64,000 bases of DNA from Rhizophagus irregularis (taxonomy: Eukaryota; Glomeromycota; Glomeromycetes; Glomerales; Glomeraceae): positions 1,488,001 through 1,552,000 of the forward strand of contig NC_089455.1 of assembly GCF_026210795.1 (NCBI RefSeq), written 5' to 3'. Of the stretch, positions 1-12,221 are shown piece by piece (within the stretch, counting starts at the first letter, position 1; each line of letters begins with the position of its first letter). The position numbers and the translations under genes are program-made. Below the pieces are notes generated by a model. It worked only from the letters and a program-made list of their open reading frames with translations. It ran no database searches and was not told where the DNA came from.

Positions 1-2769
1 TCTCATGAATAGAAAATGCTGCAGTTCCTCCCTTTCTGCTGTGATTGCTAAACTTCCTACAGCTTTTTTTGGTACAAGAAGATGGAGAGATTCATCTAGA
101 AGGCCAGATGTCCATTTACATGATAAGTGATAATCCACCAAAGTGTTTTTAAGAACAATTTTCATTAATTCGGGTTCTATTTGTCGGTTACTATTAGGAT
201 ATGATCCTAAATAACAGGAATTTTTTTAATAAAGGTACTAAAGACAATTGAAAGACACTGAAGTAAATTTACCTATATATCCATTAAGTCTTTCAAACGG
301 GAAAAGCCAAAAACTATATATAGGACCATAATCACGACAGCAATCAGGGATATGAAGTGCGAGATGTATATTGCTTGTTATAAATTCTGGTCCATATGTA
401 TATTCTATAAGGTAGGCCATATCTTTTAACCTCTCTTGCGCCTCCTTCAAATCATCATCTGTAATAAATCTTGCTACTAAAAGATTACAAGCTCGAACAA
501 AATGCCCTAAGATCTTTCTATCATTATCATCTAGCATATCCCATAATATAGATGTAGAATAAATCATAATAAAGGTCTTCCATTGATCAGCAGTTAAGTT
601 AGAAAACCCATCATTTCCGATTGCAATCTTTGGAGGAATTCTACCAATGTCAGAAGGTAAATCAATATTATCCATTCTGTTTTGTGCTACACGAAGTTGT
701 TCCATAGTTAATTTTTTTTGGTTTACAAAAATGGATTTGATTATCCATTTTGCAACACCGAGAAAAAGACAATGCATAGGATCCACTACAGCAAATCGTA
801 TAGGATCCATGTATGGTAGGCGAAGCACTTCAGTCCATCTTATACCATGTACTTTAAAATGTGCTTCTCTGGAGGACTTTGAGTTACATTGCAACCATTC
901 ATGAGCATATTGTCTATGTAATAAAAGATCTGCAGGCTTTGTTACCCATTCATTATAGTCTTGCATTCCTCCGTAATGAGTTTTTCTAAATTCCTCGCTA
1001 TAAGTGGTACGTTTATCACACCTATAGCATTTCATTACTGCAGATCCATGACCAAATAACTTTCGTGTAGCTGGAGTATCAGATGATCCAACAATTAACG
1101 CAACTTTTATTTCTAAACCATTGGAAAATTGGTGAGTTTTTGGTACTTTCCACCCCTTCCAAAGTTCTAATAACTCATCTACAATAGGAGCTAGATAATG
1201 ATTAATGCGTTCCAACCCTGCCTCTTTTGGTCCTGGTAAGAAACCCAAATATATAATATTTTCGGGCTTATTCCTTTCTGACCTTGGAAGATTGCAAATA
1301 GACGCATAAATAGCGCCAGTACTATGCTGCGTGTAGGAGAATGGTTGGAACCAATCAAGATTAAGGAGAAGACCTAGATGGGTTGTGGCAGTCTCTGTTG
1401 TAAAAAAGGTACTACCATCAAATGGAAAATTTTTCCATACCTTACCATCGTAAATATCTGAATAGATATTATTTTCGTTTCTTTGAGTCCCTGATAATTT
1501 TAACATGTTCTCAAAATCTGGTCGTTGATATAAAATGCTCAATTGCTGACGAATGTTTGGCTTAGGATAAACCATGCGAGGTACCACAATTGTTGCATCT
1601 TTATTTTTTTTGAGAATGGAAAGTGGATTATTGCATTGGTGATTACGACTTGATATTGGATTATTTGGATACTCTTTATACGGGCAATTCATTATAGCAA
1701 CTTTTCCTTCTTCCTTATATGCAATAATATCTTTAACATTATGCAATTTATGGCAATCGGTACATGCAGCTAATTGCATTTTCGGTTGAAAAATGTTTAA
1801 CCATATTTTTGCCATATATAATGAGGTAGGAAAATTTTCAAATTGCAACTTATCAAAGCGCATAAGAATTATATGAAAAAATTTTATTAAGGATTCAAGT
1901 GCAATATCAGGCAATCGAAATCTTTGTTGAAATTTAAATAGCCATATTATAATCTCAGTATTAATAGAATCACTTAAGCTTTCCACTATAAATGCTTCTT
2001 CATTGTCATTGTCAATCTTAGGAGATGCGAAAAAATCTTCTACATCATCATTCTCCTCTCCTTCATCCACATCATCATTCTCTTCCTCATCCATATTATC
2101 TACATCATCATTCTCCTCTCCTTCATTCACATCATCATTCTCTTCCTCATCCATATTATTTACATCATCATTCTCCTCTCCCTCATCCACATCATCATTC
2201 TCTTCCTCATCCATATTATTTACATCATCATTCTCTTCCCCCTCATTTATATTATCTACATTATAATTCTCACCAAAATAATTGATTTCATCATTATTTT
2301 CATCAATTGTAGGTGCTGGAATACGAAAACATGAAGGTTTTGATGAAAATAATGTTATATTTTCTTCAATATATTGGAAAGAAGGACCAGGATGGGAAGA
2401 GTCCTGATCTGGACTAGATGTACCGGAGTAATTATTTCTTTCTCGCTTTTTTGATATATTCAATTTTATTTCTGTATTTATATATGTATTATTAACAGAT
2501 GATGTTTTTTTCTTTCTTATCATGATGGTATTTTCCTGATTTTTTCTAGAATCTTTTGATCTCGATTCCCACAAACTATCATCATACGTATGTTTCTCTT
2601 GAGTGCGAGAATCAACTTCTGCACCTTTGCAACGAGCACAATTGCAAATATACAAATACTTTTTTTTGGGCTTTATTAAATCAGCCACAAAGGTTTCAGA
2701 GGTTTCAACTTTACGTTTTTTATTACTCTTTATTAATCCAGATACAGAGTTACATTTTTTATTATTCAT
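1..2769 (-). CDS. Tnp2/Plavaka-like (CACTA-type) transposase, partial
   Basis: Probable DNA transposase of the Tnp2 (CACTA/Plavaka) group, acting in the nucleus. Exon 1 runs from the ATG at 2769 to 273. A short intron with GT at 272-271 and AG at 208-207 follows. Exon 2 resumes in phase at 206 with GSYPNSNRQIEPELM and stays open to the window edge, so the 3' end is missing. The N-terminus has a cysteine cluster (CNCARCKG, about residue 43) like that of fungal Tnp2 proteins. Residues 170-255 are very acidic and encoded by a 60-bp tandem repeat. The C-terminal half carries family hallmarks: DPMHCLFLGVAKW and IHLALHIPDCCRDYGPIYSFW followed by FPFERLNGYIG. Without the splice the frame would stop just after GYIGKF. 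Family level is fairly secure; CACTA versus Plavaka is not resolved, and no terminal repeats were found. Confidence 0.8.
2041..2255. repeat. 60-bp tandem repeat coding for acidic residues
   Basis: About 3.6 copies of a 60-bp unit begin at 2041, 2101, 2161 and 2221 with only a few substitutions. Because 60 is a multiple of three the array stays in frame and encodes repeated DDVDEGEENDDVNNMDEEEN-like residues of the minus-strand transposase. Copy number is likely to vary between alleles. Confidence 0.95.
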
Positions 2770-3083
2770 TTTTATTAAAATGTATAAAATATATTTTTTA
2801 TTCTATCACTTTTAATAGTTAGTAATCAAGACGTTCAGAAACGAGCTTTTAATAATTCTTATCATACATAAGAATTGCACAAGAATTTTATGAGCGCGTT
2901 ACTTTTACCTGGTGAGAATTGCGCAAACGCGTTGCTACCTCTGAGCCGTTGATCTGCATCCTGAAATCTCTGAAATCATTATAAATTTGCACACAAACAA
3001 CTTTTCTCGCGTTCTGAAATCTCTACTTTATACGGGATTTTTTTATTTTACAAAATAACAAAAAGATTTTATACTTCGTAACA
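2770..3083. other. Divergent intergenic/promoter region
   Basis: This 314-base spacer separates the start codons of the minus-strand Tnp2-like gene and the plus-strand unknown gene, so it must hold both 5' ends. It is less AT-rich in the middle (2890-2960, several GCG/CGC words) than the neighbouring DNA. I see no recognisable binding motif or terminal repeat in it. Confidence 0.4.
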
Positions 3084-3619
3084 ATGAATAGTGATAATGT
3101 ATCATCTAGTGATGAATCATCCTCCTCCTCCTCCTCCTCCTCCTCCTCTTCTTCTTCTTCTTCCTTTTCTAAAAGTTCTTATAACACGATAAAAGCAAGT
3201 ATTTGATTATTTTATATATTATTTCTGCTTTTATCCTATTTACATTTATCTATTATTTTACAGAAAGAAGTGTTTATTTGGAGCGACTCCGAGCTAAAAG
3301 ACGTATACAGTATTAACTATGAGCTCACATGGGCTGAGCAAAAAGATAACATAGTCACCAAGTTGCTTCCACCACTTTACAAACTCGTAAATAAAAAATA
3401 TAAAGTCTCAAATAGTGATTTATTAAAGATGTTATATGGACGTTGGCGATCTCGCCATCGCGTTAGTAATATTAGAAAGCAAGGGGAAGCCCAAATAAAA
3501 CGTAACAAAAGAAGAGCAATGAAGAATTCAAGGATGCAGGATGTAAATTATTTAATTAACAGAAGCTATTAAATTTAGTTTTTTTTTTAAATTAATTATA
3601 TTGTGCTTTATAATTAACA

Positions 3620-3675
<56 letters not shown>

Positions 3676-4315
3676 AAAAAAAAAGAAGAACAAACGCGGC
3701 CAATTACCTAATACAAAACAAAGATAAGTACATTTGCCGATATCCTGAAAAGGATCTAGTTCAAATTTTAAAAGATTCAGGCTACCATTCCGAAGAATGG
3801 GAGGAAACCGACGAAGATGATGAAGATGATGAAAATGATGAAGAAGAAGTAGTCACAAAAAAAAATTCGATATATATTTATGAAAGATGGTGGAGATCTC
3901 CTGCTGTATGTATATTTTATTATTTTTTATCAAAGTATAAACACTAATTTATAGTTTAATTTCTTTATTTAAGCTTCAACGTTTATTACATAATCGTATT
4001 GATCCAACGGTAGAGTTATTAAGGAAAAAACCACCAAACTTAAAATGTAAAAGAGTTCTAGACAAAACAGAAACAGTTAGTGTGCCACCTGCCGGCGCAC
4101 CAAGCTGGTGTTTGAATAGAGAAGCACTTGAAAAATTCAACCGTTTAACCAAAAATATCCCAGTTTATGATTATGATACTGATGAAAGCATCATTCAAGA
4201 CAACAATGGTGCCGATGATGATGTTGATAATAACGTCGTAAATAACAAAAATAACAACAAAAGGAAAAAAAAGAAAAATAAATCTAAATCAAAAAATAAA
4301 AAATCAAAAAAATAA
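3084..4315 (+). CDS. Four-exon gene of unknown function, basic and acidic segments
   Basis: Not recognised. My model: exon 1 3084-3198, exon 2 3268-3542, exon 3 about 3675-3905, exon 4 3974-4315, about 320 aa. The splices use GT donors at 3199, 3543 and 3906 and AG acceptors ending at 3267, about 3674 and 3973, and they keep frame. The protein starts MNSDNVSSSDE, then a run of about 15 Ser from TCC/TCT repeats. A WSDSELKDVY segment and a strongly basic stretch (RWRSRHRVSNIRK, KRNKRRAMKNSR) follow. Next come DKYICRYPEKDL, SEEWEETDEDDEDDE, ERWWRSPA, then LQRLLHNRIDP, VPPAGAPSWCLNREAL and a Lys/Asn-rich tail. Composition suggests a nuclear, possibly nucleic-acid-binding protein (inference). It is head-to-head with the Tnp2-like gene and could be a second gene of the same transposon. 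The exon 3 start is uncertain because a poly-A tract abuts it. Confidence 0.6.
3625..3673 (+). repeat. 49-nt poly-A tract inside intron 2
   Basis: An uninterrupted run of about 49 A followed by G and a further A-rich stretch lies within the second intron of the unknown gene, right against the likely acceptor. It could be a retroposition tail or a slippage expansion. Exact length in an assembly is unreliable. Confidence 0.9.
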
Positions 4316-5291
4316 ATTTTACAATTATTACACTTTTGCCTAAATAGGTTTATCGTCAAAAATACTAATCAGACTTTAATAAAAATCAGAATTCAAACAT
4401 TTTCATTTAATTTTTTTAAAAATTGATTGATTAAATTAAAAATATCATGGTTTGATAAAGCTATAGATTACAGTTTATTTTTATTAATAAACAAGTTACG
4501 GTATTGATTACTTTATTACAGTAACAATTTAATTACGGATAAGGTATTTAATAAGATATCAAAAACTGATTAATAAAATTTTCTATATTAACATACGATA
4601 AATTAGATTAATAAGCTAAATACGATAATATTATTTTTTCAAAAAAATTAAAATGAAAATATACACAAATTTTTGTTTTTGGTATGTAAGTCAAATTAAA
4701 TTACTATATGCTTAAATCATAACTCATAACCCAAAGTTGAGGATTAACCGGGTACCTTGCTTTAGATTCAGCGACACTTCCCAAGTCAGATGAGGTGCCA
4801 CAGGTACGCTTTAAGAAAACTCGCTATGATAATAAGGATAAGTATATTCGAAAATACCAGATATGAATAAACATAGGATACGATGAATAATCTCAAATAG
4901 AAAAATAAAAAATAAAAAAATAAAATAAAATAAAATAAAAATATAAAAAATAAAATAAAATAAAAAAAATATTTTCAATTAGACAAAGCATCCTCGTTCC
5001 TTCCTGGAATTCTCATTTGACTAAATTATTATTGTTTGTAATTTGATCCATTTGAATCCACCATAAATTGCCAGACAGGGCGAACCCTTATTAGACAATT
5101 ATAGCTTCATCACCAAATGGCTGCGATGTGTTTAATGATATGGCAACCTGTTTAATTCATTTTTAAATGAGCAAACGTGGCCATAAAACTCATTAAAAAG
5201 GTAGGCTACAGAGTGCAATGCAACCTACCTAACCTAACAAGTAGGTCTAAGGGTTAGGGAATAAAATACACCCTAAACCCATGCAGTTGGT
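4316..5291. other. Intergenic, with one short coding-like remnant
   Basis: AT-rich spacer with A/TAAAA low-complexity sequence at 4905-4970. One stretch, 4741-4866 plus strand, reads as a 41-codon open segment with non-random composition (LDSATLPKSDEVPQVRFKKT, then RYDNKDKYIRKYQI and a stop). It has no start codon and may be an exon relic. 5215-5285 holds short CCTAACC/GGTTAGG words that are too few to be telomeric. Confidence 0.4.
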
Positions 5292-5555
5292 ATGGAAATA
5301 AAAGTTTACAAACGGAAGTTTCAGACTGTGCCTGACGACAAAATGGGTGAGGTGCAATCAGGACTTTTTCCTCTAATCCAGCCCGGAATTATAGAGGCAA
5401 CATTGTTATCGTACAAAGCACATCGACGAAAACGTCTCTCAAAGAAATTAATCAATAAAGAGTATACTTGGGCAATAGCCGATCTTCATCGTCACCCTAT
5501 AAACTCCAAAAGGACAGGGATCAGCGCAGGCATTTTGGCTTACGTATCTCTTTAA
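5292..5555 (+). CDS. Small ORF, 87 aa, unknown
   Basis: Complete ATG-to-stop reading frame of 87 residues, basic in the middle (YKAHRRKRLSKKLINK). Its base composition is less AT-biased than its surroundings, which is the only reason to list it. No domain, signal peptide or membrane segment is visible and no splice extension was found. It may be a fragment of a decayed gene. Confidence 0.3.
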   Translation: MEIKVYKRKFQTVPDDKMGEVQSGLFPLIQPGIIEATLLSYKAHRRKRLSKKLINKEYTWAIADLHRHPINSKRTGISAGILAYVSL

Positions 5556-6310
5556 AGATTAATTAAATTGAAAGATAGGATCCAAATTCAATATGACTGA
5601 ATCGATCGCCTCCGGTTATCAAACTTCCATCAGAAGTGATCGCTAGAATCAAAGATACCAATAATCACCCTTATCAGTAACGATCGAACTAAAGATGTTA
5701 GAGAAATAAAATCCGTCATTTATATGGAATTAGTTTGTATTACAATTTTATTACGATTTGGGTAAAAAAAATATCTCCTTAAAATTTATTTTTTTTCAGG
5801 TATCCTGGCTATATGGAAAGATTCCTAATATGGTAATAGTACAATACACCTTATACGCCATTTTGCAAATTCAGTGTAATAGTTTACAAAGAAAAAAAGG
5901 GGAACGTATTTATTTTTTTGCCATGAGAAATTTAATTACAATAAGTGGATTTCAGAAAATCGCGGTAATTTGAATAATTTGTATATGCTTTTGATAACGG
6001 GTTTGAAGTTTAGGTATTCTCTGGCCGCACTCTTGTATTACTATGATCACTGAGAGTTGGCTTATATAATAATCTTATCATTCAATATTTCCTAAAAAAG
6101 TAAATAAACATCATCTATTTATAAGTATTCATGATTTGGAAAAACTCCGTATGAAGTTGTGAAGATAAATGATACTTGGATCAAGCACTCCATAGCAATT
6201 ATCTTTTTTCGTACACTGTATTACATTTTTACAAAGTACAAAGCGTACAAAGCCAATACCAAATAGACAGAAATCAGTAGCTGTTTTCTATACTACGATA
6301 ATATTAAATA
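5556..6310. other. Non-coding AT-rich stretch
   Basis: I see no supportable gene, repeat or RNA here. A 71-codon open frame at 5758-5973 is low complexity, without domain or context support. Confidence 0.5.
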
Positions 6311-6569
6311 AACACACAAATTTTTTTAAAGATCGTACAAATATCGGTGACCGATATATATTAGATAACGGATCGGTGACTAATAGTTTGGATATCGGAC
6401 ACTTGGTAATTTACATTTTTTTAACCATATTTGAAATTTGCGCATTATGTGACAAATCGGGTACCCGATATGTTGTTAATATGTAAAAATGCCCGATATG
6501 TACCTAATTAGTCACCGATATATAGGTACCCGATATGTGTGAGATAGATCGTTTTTTGACCTGTGTGTA
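6311..6569. repeat. Degenerate MITE with ATCGGGTACCCGAT words
   Basis: The ends form an imperfect inverted repeat: ACACACAAATTTTTTTAAA... on the left and, reading inward from the right, ACACACAGGTCAAAAAACGA. The interior repeats palindromic words around ATCGG(G)TACCCGATATGT. Both the GGTCAAAAAMC terminus and the internal words recur in the MITE at 24316-24660, so this looks like an older, diverged relative. Confidence 0.55.
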
Positions 6570-7040
6570 GAACTGGTCTTAACCATGGTCTTTAGGATCG
6601 TTGACCATTTTTACTCTTGCTCCTCTCCAACAAGTTTCATATCTGGTCAGTATTTGAATAGCCTCATTATAAATTAGGTTTCTCATATTAAATATCACGA
6701 AAATTTTAAAAATTTTTTAATTTTTCAATACACATGCATAAAAAGCAGCTGATCTTAAAAGCTAAGACCATTTATGTTAACTCTACATATTCAAAGATTT
6801 TTTATTCGAAATGGACTACTGTAGCTTTCTACAGGCAGCTTTTTTTCTTACCAATTTATAATATAAAAAATAATATATCGTATCATACATCTTAATCATT
6901 AATGTATGTAAAGCTTTTAAAAACTTTATTATGCATTTTTAAACACATTTTTCTGCAAAAATTTGTCCTTTTGATATAGCTTCTTTAGAGAAAGGACTTT
7001 CTTTTTAAGATGATCTAAAATTAAAGGTATTAACATTTTT
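6570..7040. other. Non-coding AT-rich stretch
   Basis: No gene seen. The segment 6585-6615 (TCTTTAGGATCGTTGACCA) resembles, in the same orientation, the segment around 14270-14300 (TCTTTAGGACCATTGACCA). The meaning of this pair is unclear. Confidence 0.4.
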
Positions 7041-7250
7041 TTTCTCCTACTTTTCATATTATCTCCAAACACCTAAAGTAACCATTGTAATTATTTATCA
7101 AAAACATTTTTGAAAATTCTTCTTCAGCACAATCGAATTGTGCCCAAATTCGAAGTTGCACTAATCCAAGCATAAGATTTATTGGATATTGGCTTTAAGA
7201 TTTTCTCTAAGGCTTGAAGTGCCTTTGTCAGGAGTGAAATCTTTGAATCT

Positions 7251-7517
7251 TCACCAGGATTTTTGCCTACTCTTCATGTAAATAGAAATGATTCTTTCAT
7301 AAAGGAAATTTTTAACATTATCTTTTAATTCATTTCTTCTTATATCTATAGATTCGTCCATAGAAAGCATTTGGCTGGAAATATTGAGAAGTATATTAAA
7401 AGCTTCTAACAATGGTATGTTGCATAATAAGCTATTATGTATATATTGAAGGATATTAGAACCAAATTCTTTATATTTCTCAAATAATAGTAAAATTAAT
7501 GACTCCATTTTATACAT
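7251..7517 (-). pseudogene. C-terminal open piece of the P-like relic
   Basis: An 88-codon open frame that continues, beyond one stop, the upstream segment ending YIVGWIVYKLTKSDNVTKL. The frame includes MESLILLLFEKYKEFGSN and stops after MKSRQKSW. I read it as part of the transposase C-terminus, not as an independent gene, because the same frame carries on upstream across a single stop codon. Confidence 0.5.
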
Positions 7518-7786
7518 AAATTCTAGAAACTCTTTACCTGGAATTACATTTGTTGTTTGAGATTGGACGTCCTATTTATATACAACTTGTTTTGAGTTTA
7601 GAATTATAAGGTGAGAGTTAATGACTTCAAATTCAGGGTGTAACTTTGTTACATTATCACTTTTAGTCAGCTTATAAACAATCCATCCAACAATATAGGA
7701 AAATTTTGACGCTTCTGCCAGTTCTAAGATAATAATTTTTTCAGGTATCATATGTGAATTAGCTGAAAGATTAATTTATAAGTAGT

Positions 7787-7975
7787 GCTCCTAACAGATC
7801 GGTTCAGACTGGATTCAGCTTAAATCTGATCCGATCTGATTTTTATTTTAATAGATCTGATCTGATCTGAATCTGATCAGATCTGGTTCAATTTAACCTG
7901 AATCTGGTTCAGATCCATTTGAATCCGATTTGAATCTAATCTGAATCTGGTTCAGATCTGGTCCTTGTCCTAAAA
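7787..7975. repeat. GATCTGA word array
   Basis: A low-complexity block built from variants of GATCTGAATCTGGTTCA. It begins TAGTGCTCCTAACAGATCGG, which resembles the hAT-like terminus TAGGGCTCCGATCAG at 47972. It may be one end of an hAT-like non-autonomous element that interrupts the P-like relic. No matching inverted right end was found. Confidence 0.6.
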
Positions 7976-8412
7976 AAGGAAGGGAACGTTAATTACGTTC
8001 CTCAAGTAAAAGAAAAATAAAAATAAAAGAAATGAACTTACCATAGTTCATTTTTTTAAATCCTGGTCATTCAACTTTGTCTCACATCCAGGTTTTCTAA
8101 AAAAAAGAAAGGGAACATTAATTAGTATGTTCCCTTAAAAAAAAACAAAAAAAAGAAACAAACTTACCATAGTTCGTTCTTTTTTTTAAATCCTGGTCAT
8201 TCAGCTTCGTCTTACGTCCAGGTTTCCTAAAAAAAAAGAAAGGGAACATTAATTAGTACGTTCCTTTAAGTAAAAATAAAAAAAAAATAAAAAAAAAGAA
8301 ATGAACTTACCATAGTTTGTTCTTTTTTTTAAATCCTGGTTGTTCAGCTTCGCCTCACATCCAGGTTTCCTAAAAAAAAAAGAAAGGGAATGTTAATATT
8401 AGTATGTTCCCT
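7976..8412. repeat. Tandem repeat, about 130-145 bp x 3
   Basis: Three tandem units start near 7982, 8111 and 8242, with a partial fourth at 8386. Each contains GGGAACRTTAATTA, an A-rich stretch, GAACTTACCATAGTTC and TTTAAATCCTGGTCATTCA. The palindromic GGGAAC...GTTCCC word recurs at each junction. Copies differ mainly in A-run length and single transitions. Confidence 0.85.
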
Positions 8413-8414
8413 TC

Positions 8415-8712
8415 AGCAGATTGCAAAATTGTAAGACCATCCTATGATTTTTAATTTGAAAATTTGATATTTTGAATTTTTCAAAAAAGCAAGTTTAAAT
8501 ACCTATTTTAGTAATAACTTTAACTCCTTAAAATTAATAAAGATTTTAAAGTAATTTATTTATATTGAATCATATGATATATTTCTATTTTTATTTAAGG
8601 AGTTGAATAAACAGGTTTTTAACTTGATTTTTTACTGGTTTCTAAAAATTTCAAAATATCAAATTTTCAAATTAAAAAATCATAGGGTAGTCTTACAATT
8701 TTGCAATCAGCT
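8415..8712. mobile_element. 298-bp MITE with about 65-bp inverted ends
   Basis: Left end AGCAGATTGCAAAATTGTAA and right end, read inward on the other strand, AGCTGATTGCAAAATTGTAA continue as near-perfect inverted repeats through TTTTTAATTTGAAAATTTGA. The interior is AT-rich and non-coding. It lies in the P-like relic right after LEGLFGVI. A target-site duplication is not clear. Superfamily unassigned. Confidence 0.8.
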
Positions 8713-9704
8713 ATAAATTACACCAAAAAGTCCTTCAAGCATGTCTTGTGAAATACATTTTGATTGAACTATTGAACCTGGATATTTTTTTAAAAGATAT
8801 TCAAGCATTTCAATAAAGCTAACAATGGATAAAATTAAATCCACTCCTTAGATTCTGTTTTTTGTTTATTACCATAAATAAACCAATTATGAATTTCTTT
8901 TAAAGTATTAATACGTGGATCATCTAAAGACTGGAAATTAATTTTACTATGCATTATTTGATAATATTTTTATGAATATCTAATGAAATTCTTATAAAAA
9001 ATTAAGAAGGTTATTATATTTCATTGATTTTATTTTAAAGAATATGTACTTTTATTAAAAATTACTTACTTTTGTTTTTTCTGATATTTTTTTAAGACTT
9101 TCAATATTTGCCAATGCACCCTCAACTTTTTTTGATAATGTATGTTCAGCAAGATCAACACACATTTTGCTTCATGAAGTGAGCCATATATGACGTTTTG
9201 TAAGTTTTGTAGCTTTTGCTGTTACATGCTTATTTGTGTGTTCATATACGCCTTTTATATGTCTCCAACTAATTTCTTTTCCATTTAACATTAGGCGACA
9301 TAAAGTAGTAAAAATGGTTTTCATAGTCTGGCCGGGTCAGTTTTGTTAAGTCTTAAAAAAAATTTTTTATATTATTACTATGCTGGGTGAGAATTTTTTA
9401 AAAATTGAAAAAAAATTTCACATATAAAATTTTTGAAAAAAAAAAATTAAAAGCTGGGTTGCCGGGTTATTGATGAAATTTTTATATTATAAAAACCATA
9501 AAATCAAGTTTGTATGGCCTTATTTCCCTAGAATTTTTTTCACCTGTATAACTTTTTGATAAGTTATTTCTAAGTTTTTTAAAAACATGTGTTGGATCAC
9601 TGATCTTCTCCAGTAATTGGATTTATTGTTTTATAACTTGTTGAAAGTTTCTGGTTATCATATACAGGTTGTAAAAATTTATTAATATGATAGTTAAAAA
9701 CTTG

Positions 9705-10025
9705 CTATCCTTCATTAATTCCTTTTGCATTAGTAATTTCAACTGATAATATTGATGCAACTAGATCAAAATTAGTTATCTTTTCTAAATACCACTTATC
9801 ATCATTTGGACTTCTGAATTCACATAATTCATTAACATTCCATTCTGATTTTGAAGGCATTGGTGGATAAATAAAAGCATGATTAATGGTAATATTTGTA
9901 GAATTATTGCAGTTAAGCTTATGTACAGTAAATTGTGTTTTTTCAAAATTGCTATTTACAATTTCTGCTGCATAAAAAGATTTCTTATCTTTATACCTAT
10001 ACATTCTAATTTTGTAGCAAGACTG
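9705..10025 (-). pseudogene. Tudor-like-looking module inside the P-like relic
   Basis: A roughly 100-codon open segment (MYRYKDKKSFYAAEIVNSNF ... ELCEFRSPNDDKWYLEKI) sits between the VGYLDFENE piece and the SDPTHVFKKLRNNL piece of the transposase. A splice acceptor at about 10030 could join it to the upstream exon. Its pattern of aromatic and charged residues (ARCxxDxKWYxAxI-like) recalls Tudor/Agenet folds, but this is a weak impression only. It may be a lineage-specific insertion in the transposase or a piece of an unrelated gene. Confidence 0.4.
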
Positions 10026-12081
10026 AAAATTAATGTATTTAAATTGTATGCTTTCATATTATTAATTCCATAATAAGATATAGGAAAAGAAAATTATGTG
10101 TTACTGAGTGTCAGATAATTTGATGAACTTGAGTTTATTAGGTGTAGACAAATTAGGTAACGAATTCATTTTATGTTGACATTGTATAGCAAATGCTTCA
10201 TAGTCCTGTATTTCATTTTCAAAATCCAAATAACCAACATAACAATTTTTACATTGATTCTATAAAAGACCTATTAAATTAATCAATATATTATTTTTTT
10301 TTTCATTTATTGTGTTATGAAAAAAAAAATTACCCTTTTGAATTTTAATCCCCCCTCATAAAGCTTCATCCGTAATTATCTCCAATTCTTTTCCGCTTAA
10401 AATCAACTTTTTCGCCTCTTTAAAAGAATTATGTGAAAAAAATCCTACTCAACCATATCTTCAAATTTTATTAACAGTTAAATTTGCTAATATTTGATCA
10501 GCAATTTTATCTTGCCACCCTGAACATTGTTCATTTTTATTTATATAATACTTAAATATAGAAACTGATGGTAAACGAACAGGATGGACATGCTTATTAT
10601 CACTTTGCCGATTATTTGCCAATCATATATATATTGATTATCACGTTTATTTTGAAGCTCCAAGCAAAATCATATTTGCTAGAAAAATTGTACTAATTAT
10701 TTTATTTGGTAGTTTAAAATACCCAAAATATACTATAAAATTATTGTGGCAAAAAAAGATAAAGTTAGCTTTGAGCCAAAATTTTTAATAATTATAGTAT
10801 TAGCCAATCATATGCCGATCATCTGCTAATTTGACTTTGAAGCTTCGGGCGAAGCCACAGATATTTGGGTGAAACTTGAAACTTTTATAGTATATTATTT
10901 AGGTATTTAAGAATCCATGGCTAAAATAAACATGAATAATTTTTGAAGTTATCATTAAATACATACTTGCAATTATTGTAAGATTAATATAAGGCCAAAA
11001 TCTTCATGAACTATTTTATGAATTAATTTATTAATAGTATATAAATAAAGTAAATAAAATCAAAATTTTATACATTATTATGTAGAATTTGTAAAAAAAA
11101 TAAACTCAATGGTATTTTTTTGTGACAATATTGGACAAATGATCAACAAAATGATCGGTAATATCGTGATAATATGAGGATATCTGCCCTGTTTGGTAAA
11201 CGCATAATCTTTTTTCTGATTTGCTATATACAGATATAGCCTAACATAAAAATCTATAGCATAAAAAAATTTTTTTATTTGTAAATTTCAAATAAATTAC
11301 TTAAATTTTTAATTTAATTCTTACATCAGATAATATCTTATACCATTTGGCTTTTTTGAAAAATAGGATGTAGATTTGAAATATCTTCTTTTTTATTAGT
11401 AATATTTTTAGCTATAACATGAAAAACATCTGCCATTTCATCTGATATCTCTACTTCTTTTAATTCTATTTATTTCTGCAAATATTTTTCCATATTTAAG
11501 ATTGTTTCACATTGCATTTTAATAAATTTTTGTTGTTTTTTAATTTTTTTTATAAGTATATCTTTAAATGCATGTACAATTTTTGTAAAATTTGTGGTTA
11601 ACAATCTTTGGCAAATTTATTGCATTGTTTTTTGTAATTTTTCATAATTTTCACAAACATTTTTATTTTTCACTATAAACATACAGTCTATACACCAATA
11701 TACCTTGTCTGGTTATCCTTATTTCTCCAAAAAAGCAAAGGGAGTATGTTTTTTACTATCATTTTGTTTATTGTTAACCAGTTGAATTCCTCTAGCACGT
11801 ATTACATCTTCATAACCTTAAATTTAAAAATATTTAATAAAAAAAACAAATTTTTATATAAAAAAAAAAAAATAATTTACCTTTAGTACTTTGTTTATGA
11901 CAAATTTTGAAAGAAAAAAACATATTGTATAAAATTTTCTATTTTATCAAGAGTTCTTTTCATTGCTTTATTTGAAAAAGGAAGATGTATTTCTTGCAAT
12001 ATTTGATCAAGAATATACCTTTAGTTATAATCATTAGTTTCTTTTCTGATTTCATACCTCTTTCAAAAAAATTGAATTCAA

Positions 12082-12221
12082 AACTTTCATTTATTTCTTG
12101 TACTGCCATTCCAGAAAATTTTCCTCCTAGTAATATTTCATTTTGAATTAGAACTTTCATTTATTTCTTGTATTGCCATTCCAGAAAATTTTCCTCCTGG
12201 TAATATTTCATTTTGAATTAG
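12082..12221. repeat. 70-bp tandem duplication
   Basis: Two adjacent 70-base copies (12082-12151 and 12152-12221) differ at about two positions. On the minus strand they encode LIQNEILLGGKFSGMAVQEI of the P-like relic twice. The near identity of the copies shows the duplication is younger than much of the relic's decay. Confidence 0.9.

Noticed and set aside
2003-2285. Plus-strand Ser- and His-rich frames over the acidic repeat
   Set aside because: Shadows of the 60-bp repeat that encodes acidic residues on the minus strand.
5215-5285. Telomere-like CCTAACC / GGGTTAGGG words
   Set aside because: Only one or two copies in each direction; not an array.
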